Positions 32,015 to 41,314 of a stretch of 50,671 bases of DNA are shown one piece after another. Within the stretch, counting starts at the first letter, position 1, and the number at the start of each line of letters is the position of its first letter. The notes below the pieces were generated by a model. That model made no database searches, was not told the origin of the DNA, and saw only the letters and a list, made by a program, of their open reading frames with translations. The position numbers were made by a program, and so were the translations under genes. This DNA is from Thermanaerothrix sp. GTDB lineage: Bacteria; Synergistota; Synergistia; Synergistales; Synergistaceae. The DNA lies in NCBI GenBank assembly GCA_026417795.1, contig JAOACP010000013.1, positions 1 through 50,671 on the forward strand, read 5' to 3'.

Positions 32015-33304
32015 CTAGCCCCTCCGGATCACCAGGTGGTACTTCTTCTTGCCCAGCCGGAAGATCACGTACCTGCCGAAGAGCACATCCCTCTCCTCAA
32101 GCCGGTGATCCTCGTCTATCCTCCTGCCGTTCACGTAGACCCCGCCGCCCTTAAGCAGCCGCCGGGCCTCCCCCTTGGAGGCGGTAACCCCCGAGAGGGC
32201 CATGAGGTCCACCATGGAGTCCCCCACGGACATGTCCGCCAAGGACGCGGGGATCTCGCCCTCCAGCACCTTGACGGTCTCCAGGTCCGCGGAGCTGAAG
32301 TCGCAGTCCCCGAAGAGGATCTCGCTGGTTCGAGCCACCCGCTCCGCCACCGCGGAACCGTGAACCCTGGAGGTTATGTCCATGGCAAGCATCCGCTGGG
32401 CCCCACGCTTCTCCGGGGACCTCAGGTGCTCCGCCAGGACGTGGTCTATCTCCTCCTCGGGGAGGAAGGTGTACATCCGGAAGAGCCTGGGCAGGGCGTC
32501 GTCCTCCACGTTCATCCAGAACTGGTAGAACTTGTAAGGGGAGGTCCTCTTGGGGGACAGGTACACCGCCCCCTCCTCGGACTTGCCGAACTTCTGCCCC
32601 GTGGAGGTAAGAAGAAGCGGGAAGGTGAAACCGTAGGCCTGGCCCCCCTCCTTCTTGCGGATCAGGTCCACACCCGCCAGGATGTTGCCCTGCTGGTCGT
32701 TGCCTCCCATCTGGAGCTTGCAGCCGTAGGTCCTGTACAGGTGCCAGAAGTCGAAGGCCTGAAGCAGCATGTAGGACATCTCCGTGTAGGTTATGGACTT
32801 GTCCGGGTCCTCCAGGCGGCTTCTTATGTACTCCCGGCTTATCATGTAGTTCACGGTGAAGAACTTCCCCGTGTCCCTCAAAAAGCCTATTAGGGACTGT
32901 TCCTTGAGCCAGTCGTAGTTGTTCACTATCACCGCCCCGTTGGGGGACCTGTCGAAGTCCAGGAACAGGGAGAGCTGCTCCCGGATGCACTCCATGTTGT
33001 GAACCACCTGGTCCTGGGTGAGCAGGGGCCGCTCCTTGGTCTTCCCAGATGGATCCCCTATGAGCCCAGTCCCGCCCCCCACTATGGCCAATGGCCGGTG
33101 GCCCAGCCGCTGCAGCCACGCAAGCCCCATTATGGGCACCATGTTCCCCACGTGAAGGCTGTCCGCCGAAGGGTCAAACCCCACGTAGCCCGTCACCATC
33201 TCGGACTCAAACAGCCCCTTAAGCCCCTCGGGGGCGCTGCACCACTCCACGAGCCCCCTGCGGCTCAGAACGTCCAGGGGATTCGCCCTCACCGTGTCGC
33301 TCAT
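32015..33304 (-). CDS. tyrS: Tyrosyl-tRNA synthetase
   Basis: About 429 residues from ATG 33304 (9 bases after GGGGAGG; a TTG two codons earlier is less likely). Class I signature as SLHVGN (HIGH-like) in GFDPSADSLHVGNMV and KFGKSEEGAV (KMSKS-like), with the tyrosine pocket region QAFDFWHLYRTYG and NDQQGNILAG. The C-terminal S4 RNA-binding domain is visible (EARRLLKGGGVYVNGRRI). It charges tRNA-Tyr. Upstream is an uncharacterised membrane-anchored gene 18 bases away. Confidence 0.97.
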   Translation of the reverse strand: MSDTVRANPLDVLSRRGLVEWCSAPEGLKGLFESEMVTGYVGFDPSADSLHVGNMVPIMGLAWLQRLGHRPLAIVGGGTGLIGDPSGKTKERPLLTQDQVVHNMECIREQLSLFLDFDRSPNGAVIVNNYDWLKEQSLIGFLRDTGKFFTVNYMISREYIRSRLEDPDKSITYTEMSYMLLQAFDFWHLYRTYGCKLQMGGNDQQGNILAGVDLIRKKEGGQAYGFTFPLLLTSTGQKFGKSEEGAVYLSPKRTSPYKFYQFWMNVEDDALPRLFRMYTFLPEEEIDHVLAEHLRSPEKRGAQRMLAMDITSRVHGSAVAERVARTSEILFGDCDFSSADLETVKVLEGEIPASLADMSVGDSMVDLMALSGVTASKGEARRLLKGGGVYVNGRRIDEDHRLEERDVLFGRYVIFRLGKKKYHLVIRRG

Positions 33305-33322
33305 CTCCAACTACCTCCCCGT

Positions 33323-34792
33323 CTATCGCTTTGGGGGATTGTACCACTCCATCCTCCCAGATTCCGCATCCTGAAAAACCAAAAGCACCGGGCTCATGGA
33401 CGACAGGATGTCCCGCACGTCCCCCTTTGCCTTCTCGGAGAAGGGGTTGTCGTCATCCAGCCCCAGCACCCCCATTATCCCCATGGCGTCCTCCACCGCC
33501 TGCCCCAGCTCCGGCAGGTTGGCGTATATCCACCCCAGGTTCGACCCCATGACAGCCTCCGGCAGGGCCCCCCGGGACTCCCTTATGGTGTTGGGGGATA
33601 TGAGCCCAAGCTCCGCCTCCTCCCCGTTGGAGGCGGCGACCATGGAGAAGGGCAGTTTCGTGTAGCCCCCGCTCTGGTACCCGCTCATGGGCTGGGCGGG
33701 GGCTCCAAGGAGAAGCTTATCCCACACCCCCTTGGCCAGCTCCTCCCCCGCCTTCCCGGAGGATGGGAAGCTTAAGAGCGCGCCTGGCATCTCAAGCCAA
33801 AGCACCTCGGTCCTGCCTCCTAGGCTCAACACCACCGGGCTGGACAATATGGCCCCCTTGCCCTCGGGGGTCAAACCAAGGGTATCAAGCCAGCGGCCTA
33901 TGGCGTCCATGAAGGGGACCCGCTGGGACTTGCCCTCCCCCACCTTGAACCCCATGGCCAAGGCCACCGGAGAGGCCACCCGGAAGTTGAGGGCCGACCA
34001 GTCCGCCCGGTCAAGGGAGTCCAACAGGGCTATCTTAGACCCCTTAAGCCGCCACCGAGCCTCGCCTGCGGGGACGAAGCCCCCCTCCTTACCCCCCTCA
34101 AGCCGGCGGAACGCCGCCTCCAGCTCAACCTCGCCGCCTTCGGAGCCGTCCTTCTGCCCAAGACGACCCCCGTCGCCGAAGGCCAGGTGTCCCTCCCAGG
34201 ATGACTCTACATCCCATCCCCTTAAGAGGGGCTCCCCCTCGCCGGAGGACAGCCCCATCATATGCTCAAGCCCCTCCCGGCTTGAGCAGAAGAGCAGCGT
34301 ACCCTCCCGATATGCCATGAAACCCACCCCGTCCCCAGAAGGGGACGACACGGCGAAGACGCCGTCCCCCGAAGAGGCCGCACCGTATCCATTCGCCAGC
34401 AGCCCCGCCGGAAGCCTGCCATCCTTGAGGGCCCCATCCCCCCCGGTAAGATGGGCGGCGAAGTGCACGTCCCCCTGGGGTTCAATCCTCTGCAGCAAGG
34501 CGAAGCGGTCTATCAAGTCCGCCGAAAAGGGCAATTCCGAAGCCCCAAGGGGCGACAGGACCGTCAGGAAGGACCCCACCACCCCCAGGTCCCCCTTCCT
34601 CCCCTCAAGGCAGACCCAAGGCACCCCCTGAACATCGGGCATGAAACGAACCAGCTGGGTCCTGCCCACCGCTCCGAACACTATCCAGTAGGCCACAGCC
34701 CCCAACAGCGCCACCATGGCCAACCCGGCCAAAACGTGAAGACCCACGGACAACCGGGATCTCAGCGCCCCTTTTATCGCCTTAAACTCCAA
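33323..34792 (-). CDS. Uncharacterised membrane-anchored protein
   Basis: 489 residues, TTG start 9 bases after GGAGG. One N-terminal membrane helix (about 16-42: LSVGLHVLAGLAMVALLGAV and on), then a large presumably periplasmic region rich in Gly, Ser and Leu without recognised catalytic motifs. The overall pattern (anchored, many short strands, tolerant composition) vaguely recalls DUF3352-type proteins, but I cannot assign it. Likely first gene of an operon with tyrS and the lipid A acyltransferase, so a cell-envelope role is possible (inference). Confidence 0.8.
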   Translation of the reverse strand: MEFKAIKGALRSRLSVGLHVLAGLAMVALLGAVAYWIVFGAVGRTQLVRFMPDVQGVPWVCLEGRKGDLGVVGSFLTVLSPLGASELPFSADLIDRFALLQRIEPQGDVHFAAHLTGGDGALKDGRLPAGLLANGYGAASSGDGVFAVSSPSGDGVGFMAYREGTLLFCSSREGLEHMMGLSSGEGEPLLRGWDVESSWEGHLAFGDGGRLGQKDGSEGGEVELEAAFRRLEGGKEGGFVPAGEARWRLKGSKIALLDSLDRADWSALNFRVASPVALAMGFKVGEGKSQRVPFMDAIGRWLDTLGLTPEGKGAILSSPVVLSLGGRTEVLWLEMPGALLSFPSSGKAGEELAKGVWDKLLLGAPAQPMSGYQSGGYTKLPFSMVAASNGEEAELGLISPNTIRESRGALPEAVMGSNLGWIYANLPELGQAVEDAMGIMGVLGLDDDNPFSEKAKGDVRDILSSMSPVLLVFQDAESGRMEWYNPPKR

Positions 34793-34858
34793 GGCCTCAT
34801 ACCTCCATTGATGTCAATCCAAAAAAATCAACCGTGAAAGCCCCAAGGGCAGGGCAGA

Positions 34859-36460
34859 CTAGCGCATCCTCTCGGCGGTCTTAAGAAGCGTCCTGGAGGA
34901 CTCTATGAGGGGTATTACCTCCCTGGGCACCTCCCCGTCGGACAGCTTGTCCCTCAAGCCCACCGAAAGGGAGGCTATCTCCGCCAAGGCCTCCAAGACC
35001 TCGTCCCTTCGGCTCCTCTGGAACGGCACCGGCGGCATCACCTCCGCCAGGGCCTCATCCCCCGCCTTCCGAAGGTTTATCTCCTCGCCGCGGCGGGGGA
35101 CTATGGCCCGGTAACCCATCTCCCCCAGGGACCTGGCCAAGGCCTCCGATGACTTGGGCTCCCCGTGGGTTACTATGAACAGAGGCCCGGACTCAAAGTG
35201 CCCGGCCCAGGTAAGAAGGTCCCGCTTGTCCCCGTGGGCGGAGAAACCGTTCACCGTGTGGATCTTGGCCTGAACGTTGATCTCCTCCCCCGCTATCTTG
35301 AGCAGCTTCTCCCCCTCCACAAGACGCCTCCCCAGGGTTCCCCTGGCCTGGTATCCAACTATCACCACGTGGCACGAGGGCTGCCAGAGGTTGTTCTTAA
35401 GGTGGTGGACTATGCGGCCCCCGGTGCACATGCCGCTTCCCGCCATGACCACCGCGTGGGACATCTGGTTTATGGACCGGCTGTCGTCCACCGACGCCAC
35501 GTGTCTTAAGTTCCTGGGGGAGAACGGGTCCTCCCCGGCCCTTATCAGGGTCTGCAGCTCCTGGGACAGCATCTCCGGGTGGGCCCTGTATATGTCCGTG
35601 GCCCTCATCCCCATGGGGGAATCGAAGAATATGGGAACCGAGTTGGCCTGGGGGAAAGCCCTCTGGAAGAGGTTCAGCTCGTAAAGCACCCGCTGGGCCC
35701 GGTCCACCACGAAGGTGGGGATCAGCACCTTGCCCCTGGCGTTTAGGGCCTCGGATATTATGGACCGGAACTCCTCCCGGGTGCTCTCGTTGTCCTTGTG
35801 AAGACGGTCGCCGTAGGTGGACTCTATTATCACGAAGTCCGCGTCCTCTATGATGGAGGGGCTCTTCTCCATGACCGTCTTCATGGGCCCCAAGTCCCCG
35901 GAGAAGACCAGCTTCACGTCCCTGGAAGGCCCAAGCCACACCTCTATCATGGCGCTTCCCAGTATGTGCCCCGCGTCCCGGAACCGCACCTGGAACCCCG
36001 AGTTGAGGTGCATAACCTCATCGTAGGAAACGGGCCGCAACAGCCTTACGGCCCTATCAACGTCGTCTACGTCGTAAAGGGGTTCCACCGGGGGCAGCCC
36101 CTTCCTTACGTTCTTCCTCGTGCGCCACTCCGCCTCCTCCCGCATGAGGTGCGCCGAGTCCCGCCATAGGACGTCGCAGAACTCCACCGTGGCGGAGGTG
36201 GCGAACACCGGCCCCTTGAACCCCTGTTTGCACAACAGGGGTATCAGCCCGCTGTGGTCCATGTGGGCATGGGTCAGAAGCACCGCGTCTATGTTGGCGG
36301 GGTTGAAGGGGAAGTATCCCCCCTTGGACGACTTGGACAGGTCCTCCTCGTCCTTCCCCTGGTGGACCCCACAGTCCACCAGCACCCGATAATTGTCGGT
36401 CTCAAGAAGGTAACAGGACCCGGTGACCTCACCGGCGGCCCCAAGAAATTTTAGGTTCAC
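34859..36460 (-). CDS. Metallo-beta-lactamase/beta-CASP RNA-processing nuclease
   Basis: About 533 residues from GTG 36460, 8 bases after GGAGGAGG. Metallo-beta-lactamase motif LTHAHMDHSG (zinc ligands), SGDLGP, then beta-CASP motifs IIESTYGDR and GSGMCTGGRIVHHL, and the RMMBL segment VNGFSAHGDKRDLL. This layout fits CPSF73-like/TTHA0252-like ribonucleases that act on RNA. A C-terminal helical extension of about 80 residues follows. It stands alone between the sensor kinase gene and the unknown membrane gene. RNase J itself is less likely given the motif spacing. Confidence 0.92.
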   Translation of the reverse strand: MNLKFLGAAGEVTGSCYLLETDNYRVLVDCGVHQGKDEEDLSKSSKGGYFPFNPANIDAVLLTHAHMDHSGLIPLLCKQGFKGPVFATSATVEFCDVLWRDSAHLMREEAEWRTRKNVRKGLPPVEPLYDVDDVDRAVRLLRPVSYDEVMHLNSGFQVRFRDAGHILGSAMIEVWLGPSRDVKLVFSGDLGPMKTVMEKSPSIIEDADFVIIESTYGDRLHKDNESTREEFRSIISEALNARGKVLIPTFVVDRAQRVLYELNLFQRAFPQANSVPIFFDSPMGMRATDIYRAHPEMLSQELQTLIRAGEDPFSPRNLRHVASVDDSRSINQMSHAVVMAGSGMCTGGRIVHHLKNNLWQPSCHVVIVGYQARGTLGRRLVEGEKLLKIAGEEINVQAKIHTVNGFSAHGDKRDLLTWAGHFESGPLFIVTHGEPKSSEALARSLGEMGYRAIVPRRGEEINLRKAGDEALAEVMPPVPFQRSRRDEVLEALAEIASLSVGLRDKLSDGEVPREVIPLIESSRTLLKTAERMR

Positions 36461-36527
36461 CCCAAGACCTCCTCCCAAGGTTTCAACTTCGTCCTACGGC
36501 GACAACCGATGAAGCCGATTCCAGCGC

Positions 36528-37895
36528 CTAAAGATAGAACAGGCAGCGAACCTCGCAGCCTCCGCCGGGGGACGATATCACCTGCAGCTCCGCCCCCATG
36601 AGGGCGGCCCTCTCGCTCATGTTCGCAAGCCCCCTGTGGCCTGAAACCCTAAGGGACTTAAATTCCTTAGGCGGAACAAAACCACTACCGTCGTCCCTTA
36701 TATAAAAGCAGAAAATCCCATTTTCCTCAAACGTACCAATCTTGAAACTTCTGGCGCCGCCGTGGCGGCAGCCGTTGTTCACCGCCTCCTGGAAGATCCT
36801 CATGAGAGGAAGGGCCTTGTCGTCGCCGATCCTCTCCTCAAGGCCTGGGACGTCCACCTGGATGTCAACCCCCCATTGGGCCTTAAGCCTCAACGCCAGC
36901 TCCTGCAGCGCCTGCTCGATCCCCAGCTCCACCCAAGGAGGCGCCAGGTGGTCGCAAAGCCCCCTAAGCTCCCTCACGCACTCCCGGGCCGCCTCCTCCG
37001 CCATACTTAGCTCCTCACCGGCCTTCGCCGGGTCTTCGATGATCCGCATGGCCAGCCTTATGCGCTGCATGAGGGCCGTCACCGCCTGCAGGGGCCCGTC
37101 GTGGATCTCCCTCGAGACCCGCTCCTTCTCCTCCTCCTGCACCCGTATGAGGTCCTTTACGTAGCTCTTGTCCAGGGCGGAGGCCCTCACCGCCTCCTCC
37201 GCCAGGCCCCGTATGGCCTCCTTGAGCTCCTCTATCTCCACCACCCCGCCGGAGGACTCGCCGGATGGGACCTCCTCCCCCAGCTTCAGGCACGACACCT
37301 CCTGGCTAAGGCGCCGCAACGGCACCACCACCCAGCGGCCCAGGAGGAACATTCCCCCAAGGCCAAGGAGCCCAAGGAAAACCATGAGCACCGGCCAAAG
37401 CTGGGAGAACCTCACCATGGGGCCCATCAACTGTCCCCAGGGAACCGCGGCTATCACGAATACCTCCTGGTTCACCGGGGTCACCGCCACGGTGTACCTC
37501 TCCCCGGACCTGTCCTTGGCCTCCAGCGCCTGCCCCCCCGGCAAACCCAAGGTCCAAAGCCCCACCAGACCCTGGGATCCCGGCGAACCCGCCAACAGCT
37601 GCCCCTGATAGTCCACCACCGCCATCATGCCCGGCACCGTGAGGTCCCCTATAAGACGCCTCATCCTCATGAACCCCATGGGGCCCATGTGCCCCATGAA
37701 CGGATCCGCCAGCGCAAAACGGGCCCTCTCTGCCACCCCCGAAGAGAGGCTCATAACGTACGAGCGGGACACCGACTCCAGGGCGTCCCGGGCCTTCAGG
37801 AACCCCACAAAGGCGGCCCCCACCACCGCCACGGACATCAAGGACATGAGCCCGAAAAGCCCCGGCAGCAGGTACCTCCGGAAGGACGCCCCCAT
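36528..37895 (-). CDS. NarL/DesK-type sensor histidine kinase
   Basis: About 455 residues; ATG 37895 overlaps the response regulator stop by one base. Two membrane helices (about 12-32 and 168-190) flank a ~130-residue extracytoplasmic sensor. A HAMP-like linker (VVPLRRLSQEV) leads to the HisKA_3 dimerisation motif ERVSREIHDGPLQAV, with phospho-acceptor H265. The ATPase part shows FQEAVNNGCRHGGA and DDGSGF, GHRGLANMSERA. It should phosphorylate the adjacent regulator. The stimulus is unknown. Confidence 0.94.
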   Translation of the reverse strand: MGASFRRYLLPGLFGLMSLMSVAVVGAAFVGFLKARDALESVSRSYVMSLSSGVAERARFALADPFMGHMGPMGFMRMRRLIGDLTVPGMMAVVDYQGQLLAGSPGSQGLVGLWTLGLPGGQALEAKDRSGERYTVAVTPVNQEVFVIAAVPWGQLMGPMVRFSQLWPVLMVFLGLLGLGGMFLLGRWVVVPLRRLSQEVSCLKLGEEVPSGESSGGVVEIEELKEAIRGLAEEAVRASALDKSYVKDLIRVQEEEKERVSREIHDGPLQAVTALMQRIRLAMRIIEDPAKAGEELSMAEEAARECVRELRGLCDHLAPPWVELGIEQALQELALRLKAQWGVDIQVDVPGLEERIGDDKALPLMRIFQEAVNNGCRHGGARSFKIGTFEENGIFCFYIRDDGSGFVPPKEFKSLRVSGHRGLANMSERAALMGAELQVISSPGGGCEVRCLFYL

Positions 37896-38539
37896 CAATC
37901 CTCCCCCTCGCCGGAGGAAAGCAGCTGGTCCAACGTCATGAACCCATGCTTAAGCCCCAGGAGCAGGGCCTCGGTCTTGTTCCGGGCCCCGAGCTTCTGG
38001 TACACCGACGCCAGGTGGGCCTGAACGGTTCGGTCGCTTATTATGAGCTTGGAGGCTATCTCCTTGCTGGACAGCCCCTTGGAGGCCAGAAGCAAAACCT
38101 CCCTCTCCCGCTGGGACAGGTCCTCCACTGGGCCCGAGGCCACCAGGTCCGACGCCTCCAGATCCAGGAACAGCCGGCCGCCGGCCACCGTCCGGATCGC
38201 CTCGCATATCACCTCCGGCGGGGAGCTCTTGAGCACGTACCCCTTGGCCCCAGCCTTGAGGGACGCCGCCACGTAGGGCTTGGCGTCGTAAGATGTGAGC
38301 ATAAGACAAGCGGTCTTGAGCCTCATCTGGGTCACCCGCTTGGCCACCTCCACCCCGTCAAGCCCCGGCATCCTTATGTCCAAAAGGGCCACCTGGGGCT
38401 TGTGCTCCTCTATGCCCCTCAAGGCGGACTCCCCATCGGAGTACTCACCCAGGATGGATATGTCCGCCTCCCTCGCCAGCAGGGCCTTAAGCCCCTCCAT
38501 GGTAAGGGGATGGTCGTCCGCCACTATTACCCTTATCAT
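37895..38539 (-). CDS. NarL/FixJ-family response regulator
   Basis: 214 residues. Receiver domain residues 1-120 with the acidic pair in VADDHP, phospho-acceptor D54 in ALLDIRMPG, T in MLTSYD and K in KGYVLKSS. The C-terminal LuxR-type helix-turn-helix reads LSQREREVLLLASKGLSSKEIASKL and RTVQAHLASVYQKLG in part. It overlaps the HD-domain gene upstream by 4 bases and its kinase downstream by 1 base. Target genes unknown. Confidence 0.95.
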   Translation of the reverse strand: MIRVIVADDHPLTMEGLKALLAREADISILGEYSDGESALRGIEEHKPQVALLDIRMPGLDGVEVAKRVTQMRLKTACLMLTSYDAKPYVAASLKAGAKGYVLKSSPPEVICEAIRTVAGGRLFLDLEASDLVASGPVEDLSQREREVLLLASKGLSSKEIASKLIISDRTVQAHLASVYQKLGARNKTEALLLGLKHGFMTLDQLLSSGEGED

Positions 38540-39105
38540 TCTCCCCCAAGCCCCAGCTGGGCCTCCACCGGCCGCAAGGCCTCCAGCACCTCCTCCATCA
38601 GGCGCTCCAGGGGCATGCCAAGCATCTGGGCCCCTCTTTCTATCACCGACCGGTCAACCCCCCGGGCAAAGGCCTTGTCTTTCCACTTCTTCTTGAGGGA
38701 CTTGACCTCCAGGCCCACGAGGGATCTGGAGGGCCGCACCAGGGCCACGGCGATGATAAAGCCGGTTAGCTCATCCACCCCGTACAGGGCCCTCTCCATG
38801 TAAGTCACGGGCTCAACCCCGGTGAGCTCGAAGGCGTGGGCCTGAACGGCCCTTATTATCCTCCTGTCAACCCCCGCCACCTCAAGCCACTCCACGCAGG
38901 CCTCGCCGTGGCGGTCCGGGCACTCCTCCCAGTCCAGGTCGTGGAGAAGCCCCGCCAACCCCCACAGGTCCTGATCCTCCCCCATGGAACGGGCCATGTG
39001 CCGCATGGCGGCCTCCACCGCCAAGGCATGCCTTATGTGGGACTCATCTCTGTTGTGGGACCTTAAAAGCGCCAAAGCCTCTTCCCTGGTCAATAAAATC
39101 ACCAT
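38536..39105 (-). CDS. HD-domain (HDIG-type) phosphohydrolase-like protein
   Basis: About 189 residues from ATG 39105, 8 bases after GAGG; GTG 39114 is possible. The metal-binding HD signature is LAGLLHDLDWE, preceded by a His in HIRHALAVEAAM and followed by IIRAVQAHAFE. It belongs to small predicted hydrolases for nucleotides or related phosphates. It overlaps the response regulator gene by 4 bases. Substrate not assignable. Confidence 0.88.
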   Translation of the reverse strand: MVILLTREEALALLRSHNRDESHIRHALAVEAAMRHMARSMGEDQDLWGLAGLLHDLDWEECPDRHGEACVEWLEVAGVDRRIIRAVQAHAFELTGVEPVTYMERALYGVDELTGFIIAVALVRPSRSLVGLEVKSLKKKWKDKAFARGVDRSVIERGAQMLGMPLERLMEEVLEALRPVEAQLGLGGE

Positions 39106-39155
39106 CCTAATCACCTCTAGCCACCGGCAGGGGGCCTAGAAATTAAAAACGAGGG

Positions 39156-39617
39156 TCAGGACCGAGCCATGACCCTCACCAGTATCCCCGCCTCCGCCCT
39201 AAGGGAGCGGGCCAGCTCATCGGGGTAGGGATGCAGGAACACCACCTCCCTCACGCCGGCGCCTATAAGCGCCTTGGTGCAGAAGGCGCAGGGCTCGTGG
39301 GTGCAGTAAAGGGTGGCTCCCTTGGTGGGAACCCCCATGGCGGCGGCCTGGCATATGGCGTTTATCTCCCCGTGGGACCCTCGACATATCTCGTGCCGCT
39401 GCCCAGAGGGGATCCCAAGGGCCTCCCTTAGACACCCCACCTCCAGGCAGTGGGAGGTCCCCCGAGGGGCGCCGTTGTAACCGGTGCTCACTATGTACTG
39501 GTCCCTAACCAGCACCGCCCCCACCGACCGCCTAAGGCAGGTGCTCCTGGTGGCCACCTGCTCCGCTATGCTCATGAAGTACTCGTCCCAACTGGGTCTT
39601 GTATCCAAAAGCCGCAC
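39156..39617 (-). CDS. Deoxycytidylate (dCMP) deaminase (ComEB-like)
   Basis: 153 residues, GTG start likely. The zinc catalytic motifs SHGEINAI (His and Glu) and EPCAFCTKALI (PCxxC) define the deaminase; VGAVLVRDQYIVSTGYNGAPRG is typical of the dCMP deaminase/ComEB group and YNGAPRG favours it over cytidine or tRNA deaminases. It converts dCMP to dUMP for dTTP synthesis. Probably leads the transcript into the HD-protein/two-component genes (50 bases). Confidence 0.93.
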   Translation of the reverse strand: MRLLDTRPSWDEYFMSIAEQVATRSTCLRRSVGAVLVRDQYIVSTGYNGAPRGTSHCLEVGCLREALGIPSGQRHEICRGSHGEINAICQAAAMGVPTKGATLYCTHEPCAFCTKALIGAGVREVVFLHPYPDELARSLRAEAGILVRVMARS

Positions 39618-39669
39618 ATCCGCCTTTCCTTAAGGAAACTTTCACCAAACCCGCGGTACTCTACGCCCG

Positions 39670-40335
39670 CTACCCCCCCAGGGGAACGTCCAGTATCCGG
39701 GGGACCGGTATCTCCGGCGGAGGGCCCACTATGCGGCGGGTCTCCTCCATGGTTATGTCGAACAGCGCCTGGGTTATGGCGAGCTCCGTGAGATCATCGG
39801 TCTCATAGGGGATGGAGAACCGCCTGTAACCGAAGCGCTCCGCGAAATAGGCGCAGTTGGCAACCCCGCCGGTCCTCTCCAACATGGCCTCCTCAAGGGC
39901 AACCAAGAACCCCTCGTCGTCGAAGAAGGGATCCCCGCTTATGAGGGCCAAGGCCTTGCACTGGTCAAGGGGCACCCTGCCGTCGAAAACCCAACAGAAC
40001 GTTATGCCCACCCGGACCTCCGGGAGATTCTCCTGGAGGTCCTCCAGGAACAGGGCCATATCATCGGAGTAAGAGAAGAGCATGGTAAACCCAAGCCCCA
40101 AAGCCCCCCTGCCGGGATCGCACAGGTGGTCCCTGAAGAGGGCGCCTCCGCTGCCCCCCCGGAAGCTCCTTATGAACAGAAGCTCGCTGTCCATCTGAAG
40201 CGCCATGGCGCCCACCCGGAAGAGCCGGTCGCTGTAGAGCCGGTTCCCCATGAGGGGGGAGTAGTCCACCGAGTAGGGTATCCAGGACGCTATGTCAAGA
40301 TCCAAGTTCCGGTCCCAGTAGGGGAGGGCCGCCAA
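39670..40335 (-). CDS. Uncharacterised protein downstream of cheV
   Basis: 221 residues, TTG start 7 bases after GGGAG. Soluble, aromatic-rich N-terminus (YWDRNLDLDIASWIPYSVDY), no membrane segment and no motif I recognise. It begins 4 bases after cheV, so the two are almost certainly co-transcribed and translationally coupled, hinting at a chemotaxis-linked role (inference only). It has the composition of a folded alpha/beta protein. Confidence 0.82.
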   Translation of the reverse strand: MAALPYWDRNLDLDIASWIPYSVDYSPLMGNRLYSDRLFRVGAMALQMDSELLFIRSFRGGSGGALFRDHLCDPGRGALGLGFTMLFSYSDDMALFLEDLQENLPEVRVGITFCWVFDGRVPLDQCKALALISGDPFFDDEGFLVALEEAMLERTGGVANCAYFAERFGYRRFSIPYETDDLTELAITQALFDITMEETRRIVGPPPEIPVPRILDVPLGG

Positions 40336-40339
40336 AGGG

Positions 40340-41245
40340 CTACTCCCTCTCCTTTAGAAGCCTCGCCACCGTCTCCACCATCAACGGTATCTCAGGCTTG
40401 GATATCTGGGCGTCGGCCCCAACGCTCTGGGCCTTCCGCTTGATGTCCTCCGCCACTATGGACGAGAACACTATAACCGGCATATCCTTAAGCCTGGAAG
40501 ACTCCTTGACAAGGCGGGTTAGGGCAAGTCCGTCCAGCTTGGGCATCTCTATGTCGGTGATGAGCAGGTCGAAGTGGTCGTCCTCGTCGTTAAGCCTGTC
40601 CCAGGCGGCCTTGCCGTGGCCCACCAGCTCCACGTTGTGGAAGCCTCCCTCCGCCAGGGCGTCCTGGATGAGGCGCCTTATGAGGGGGGAGTCCTCGGCC
40701 ACCAGTATCTTGTAGCTGTTGGGGTCCCCCACAATGGAACTCACCTTCTTGGCGTGATCCGAGTCCATCTTGAAGAACTCCGCCATCTGGGGGTTCACTA
40801 TCTGCACTATCCGCTCGTAGTCCAAAAGCAGGATGTTCCGGCCGTCCCTCTTTATGACGTACAGGGCGTTCTCCCCAAGGAAAGTCCCGGTGAGCGACGA
40901 GTCGAGCTCATCGGCGCTTATGCGGTAGATGCGGTCCACCGCGTCCACCACAAACCCCAGCTTCATCCGGTTGAACTCCGCCACTATCAACTTGCTCTGC
41001 TCGTCCGGCAGGGGGGACTCGATGTTCAGGTATATCCTAAGGTCCACCAGCGGGATGACCTCCCCCCGTATGGTGGTTATTCCCCTCATGGCCGGGTGGG
41101 ACTTGGGCACCGGCCTTACGCCGGTCCACCGAAGGATCTCCCTGGTCTTGTCCACGTTGATGGCAAAGGGCTGGCTGCCCAGCATGAAAACAACCACCTG
41201 CCACTCGTTGGTGCCCACTTCGGTCAGGATCTTCTCGTCCTGCAT
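40340..41245 (-). CDS. cheV: Chemotaxis coupling/receiver protein CheV
   Basis: 301 residues. Residues ~14-160 are a CheW-like coupling domain (VVFMLGSQPFAINVDKTREI, MRGITTIRGEVIPLVDLR). Residues ~178-298 are a receiver domain with VAEDSP, phospho-acceptor D231 in LLITDIEMPK and VFSS, K in QISKPE. CheV docks with CheA and receptors and adjusts signalling by phosphorylation. Good RBS GGGGTGATGGC. It could serve the two receptors in this window. Confidence 0.96.
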   Translation of the reverse strand: MQDEKILTEVGTNEWQVVVFMLGSQPFAINVDKTREILRWTGVRPVPKSHPAMRGITTIRGEVIPLVDLRIYLNIESPLPDEQSKLIVAEFNRMKLGFVVDAVDRIYRISADELDSSLTGTFLGENALYVIKRDGRNILLLDYERIVQIVNPQMAEFFKMDSDHAKKVSSIVGDPNSYKILVAEDSPLIRRLIQDALAEGGFHNVELVGHGKAAWDRLNDEDDHFDLLITDIEMPKLDGLALTRLVKESSRLKDMPVIVFSSIVAEDIKRKAQSVGADAQISKPEIPLMVETVARLLKERE

Positions 41246-41314
41246 GCCATCACCCCATCTTCCGGTTATGACCTATCTGTTATGCCCCCCATTATAACCT
41301 CAAGAAAGCGTTTT

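Noticed and set aside
34793-34858. Terminator ahead of the unknown membrane-anchored gene
   Set aside because: A T7 run is present on the minus strand, but the nearby stem is only about four base pairs and is separated from the T-run.
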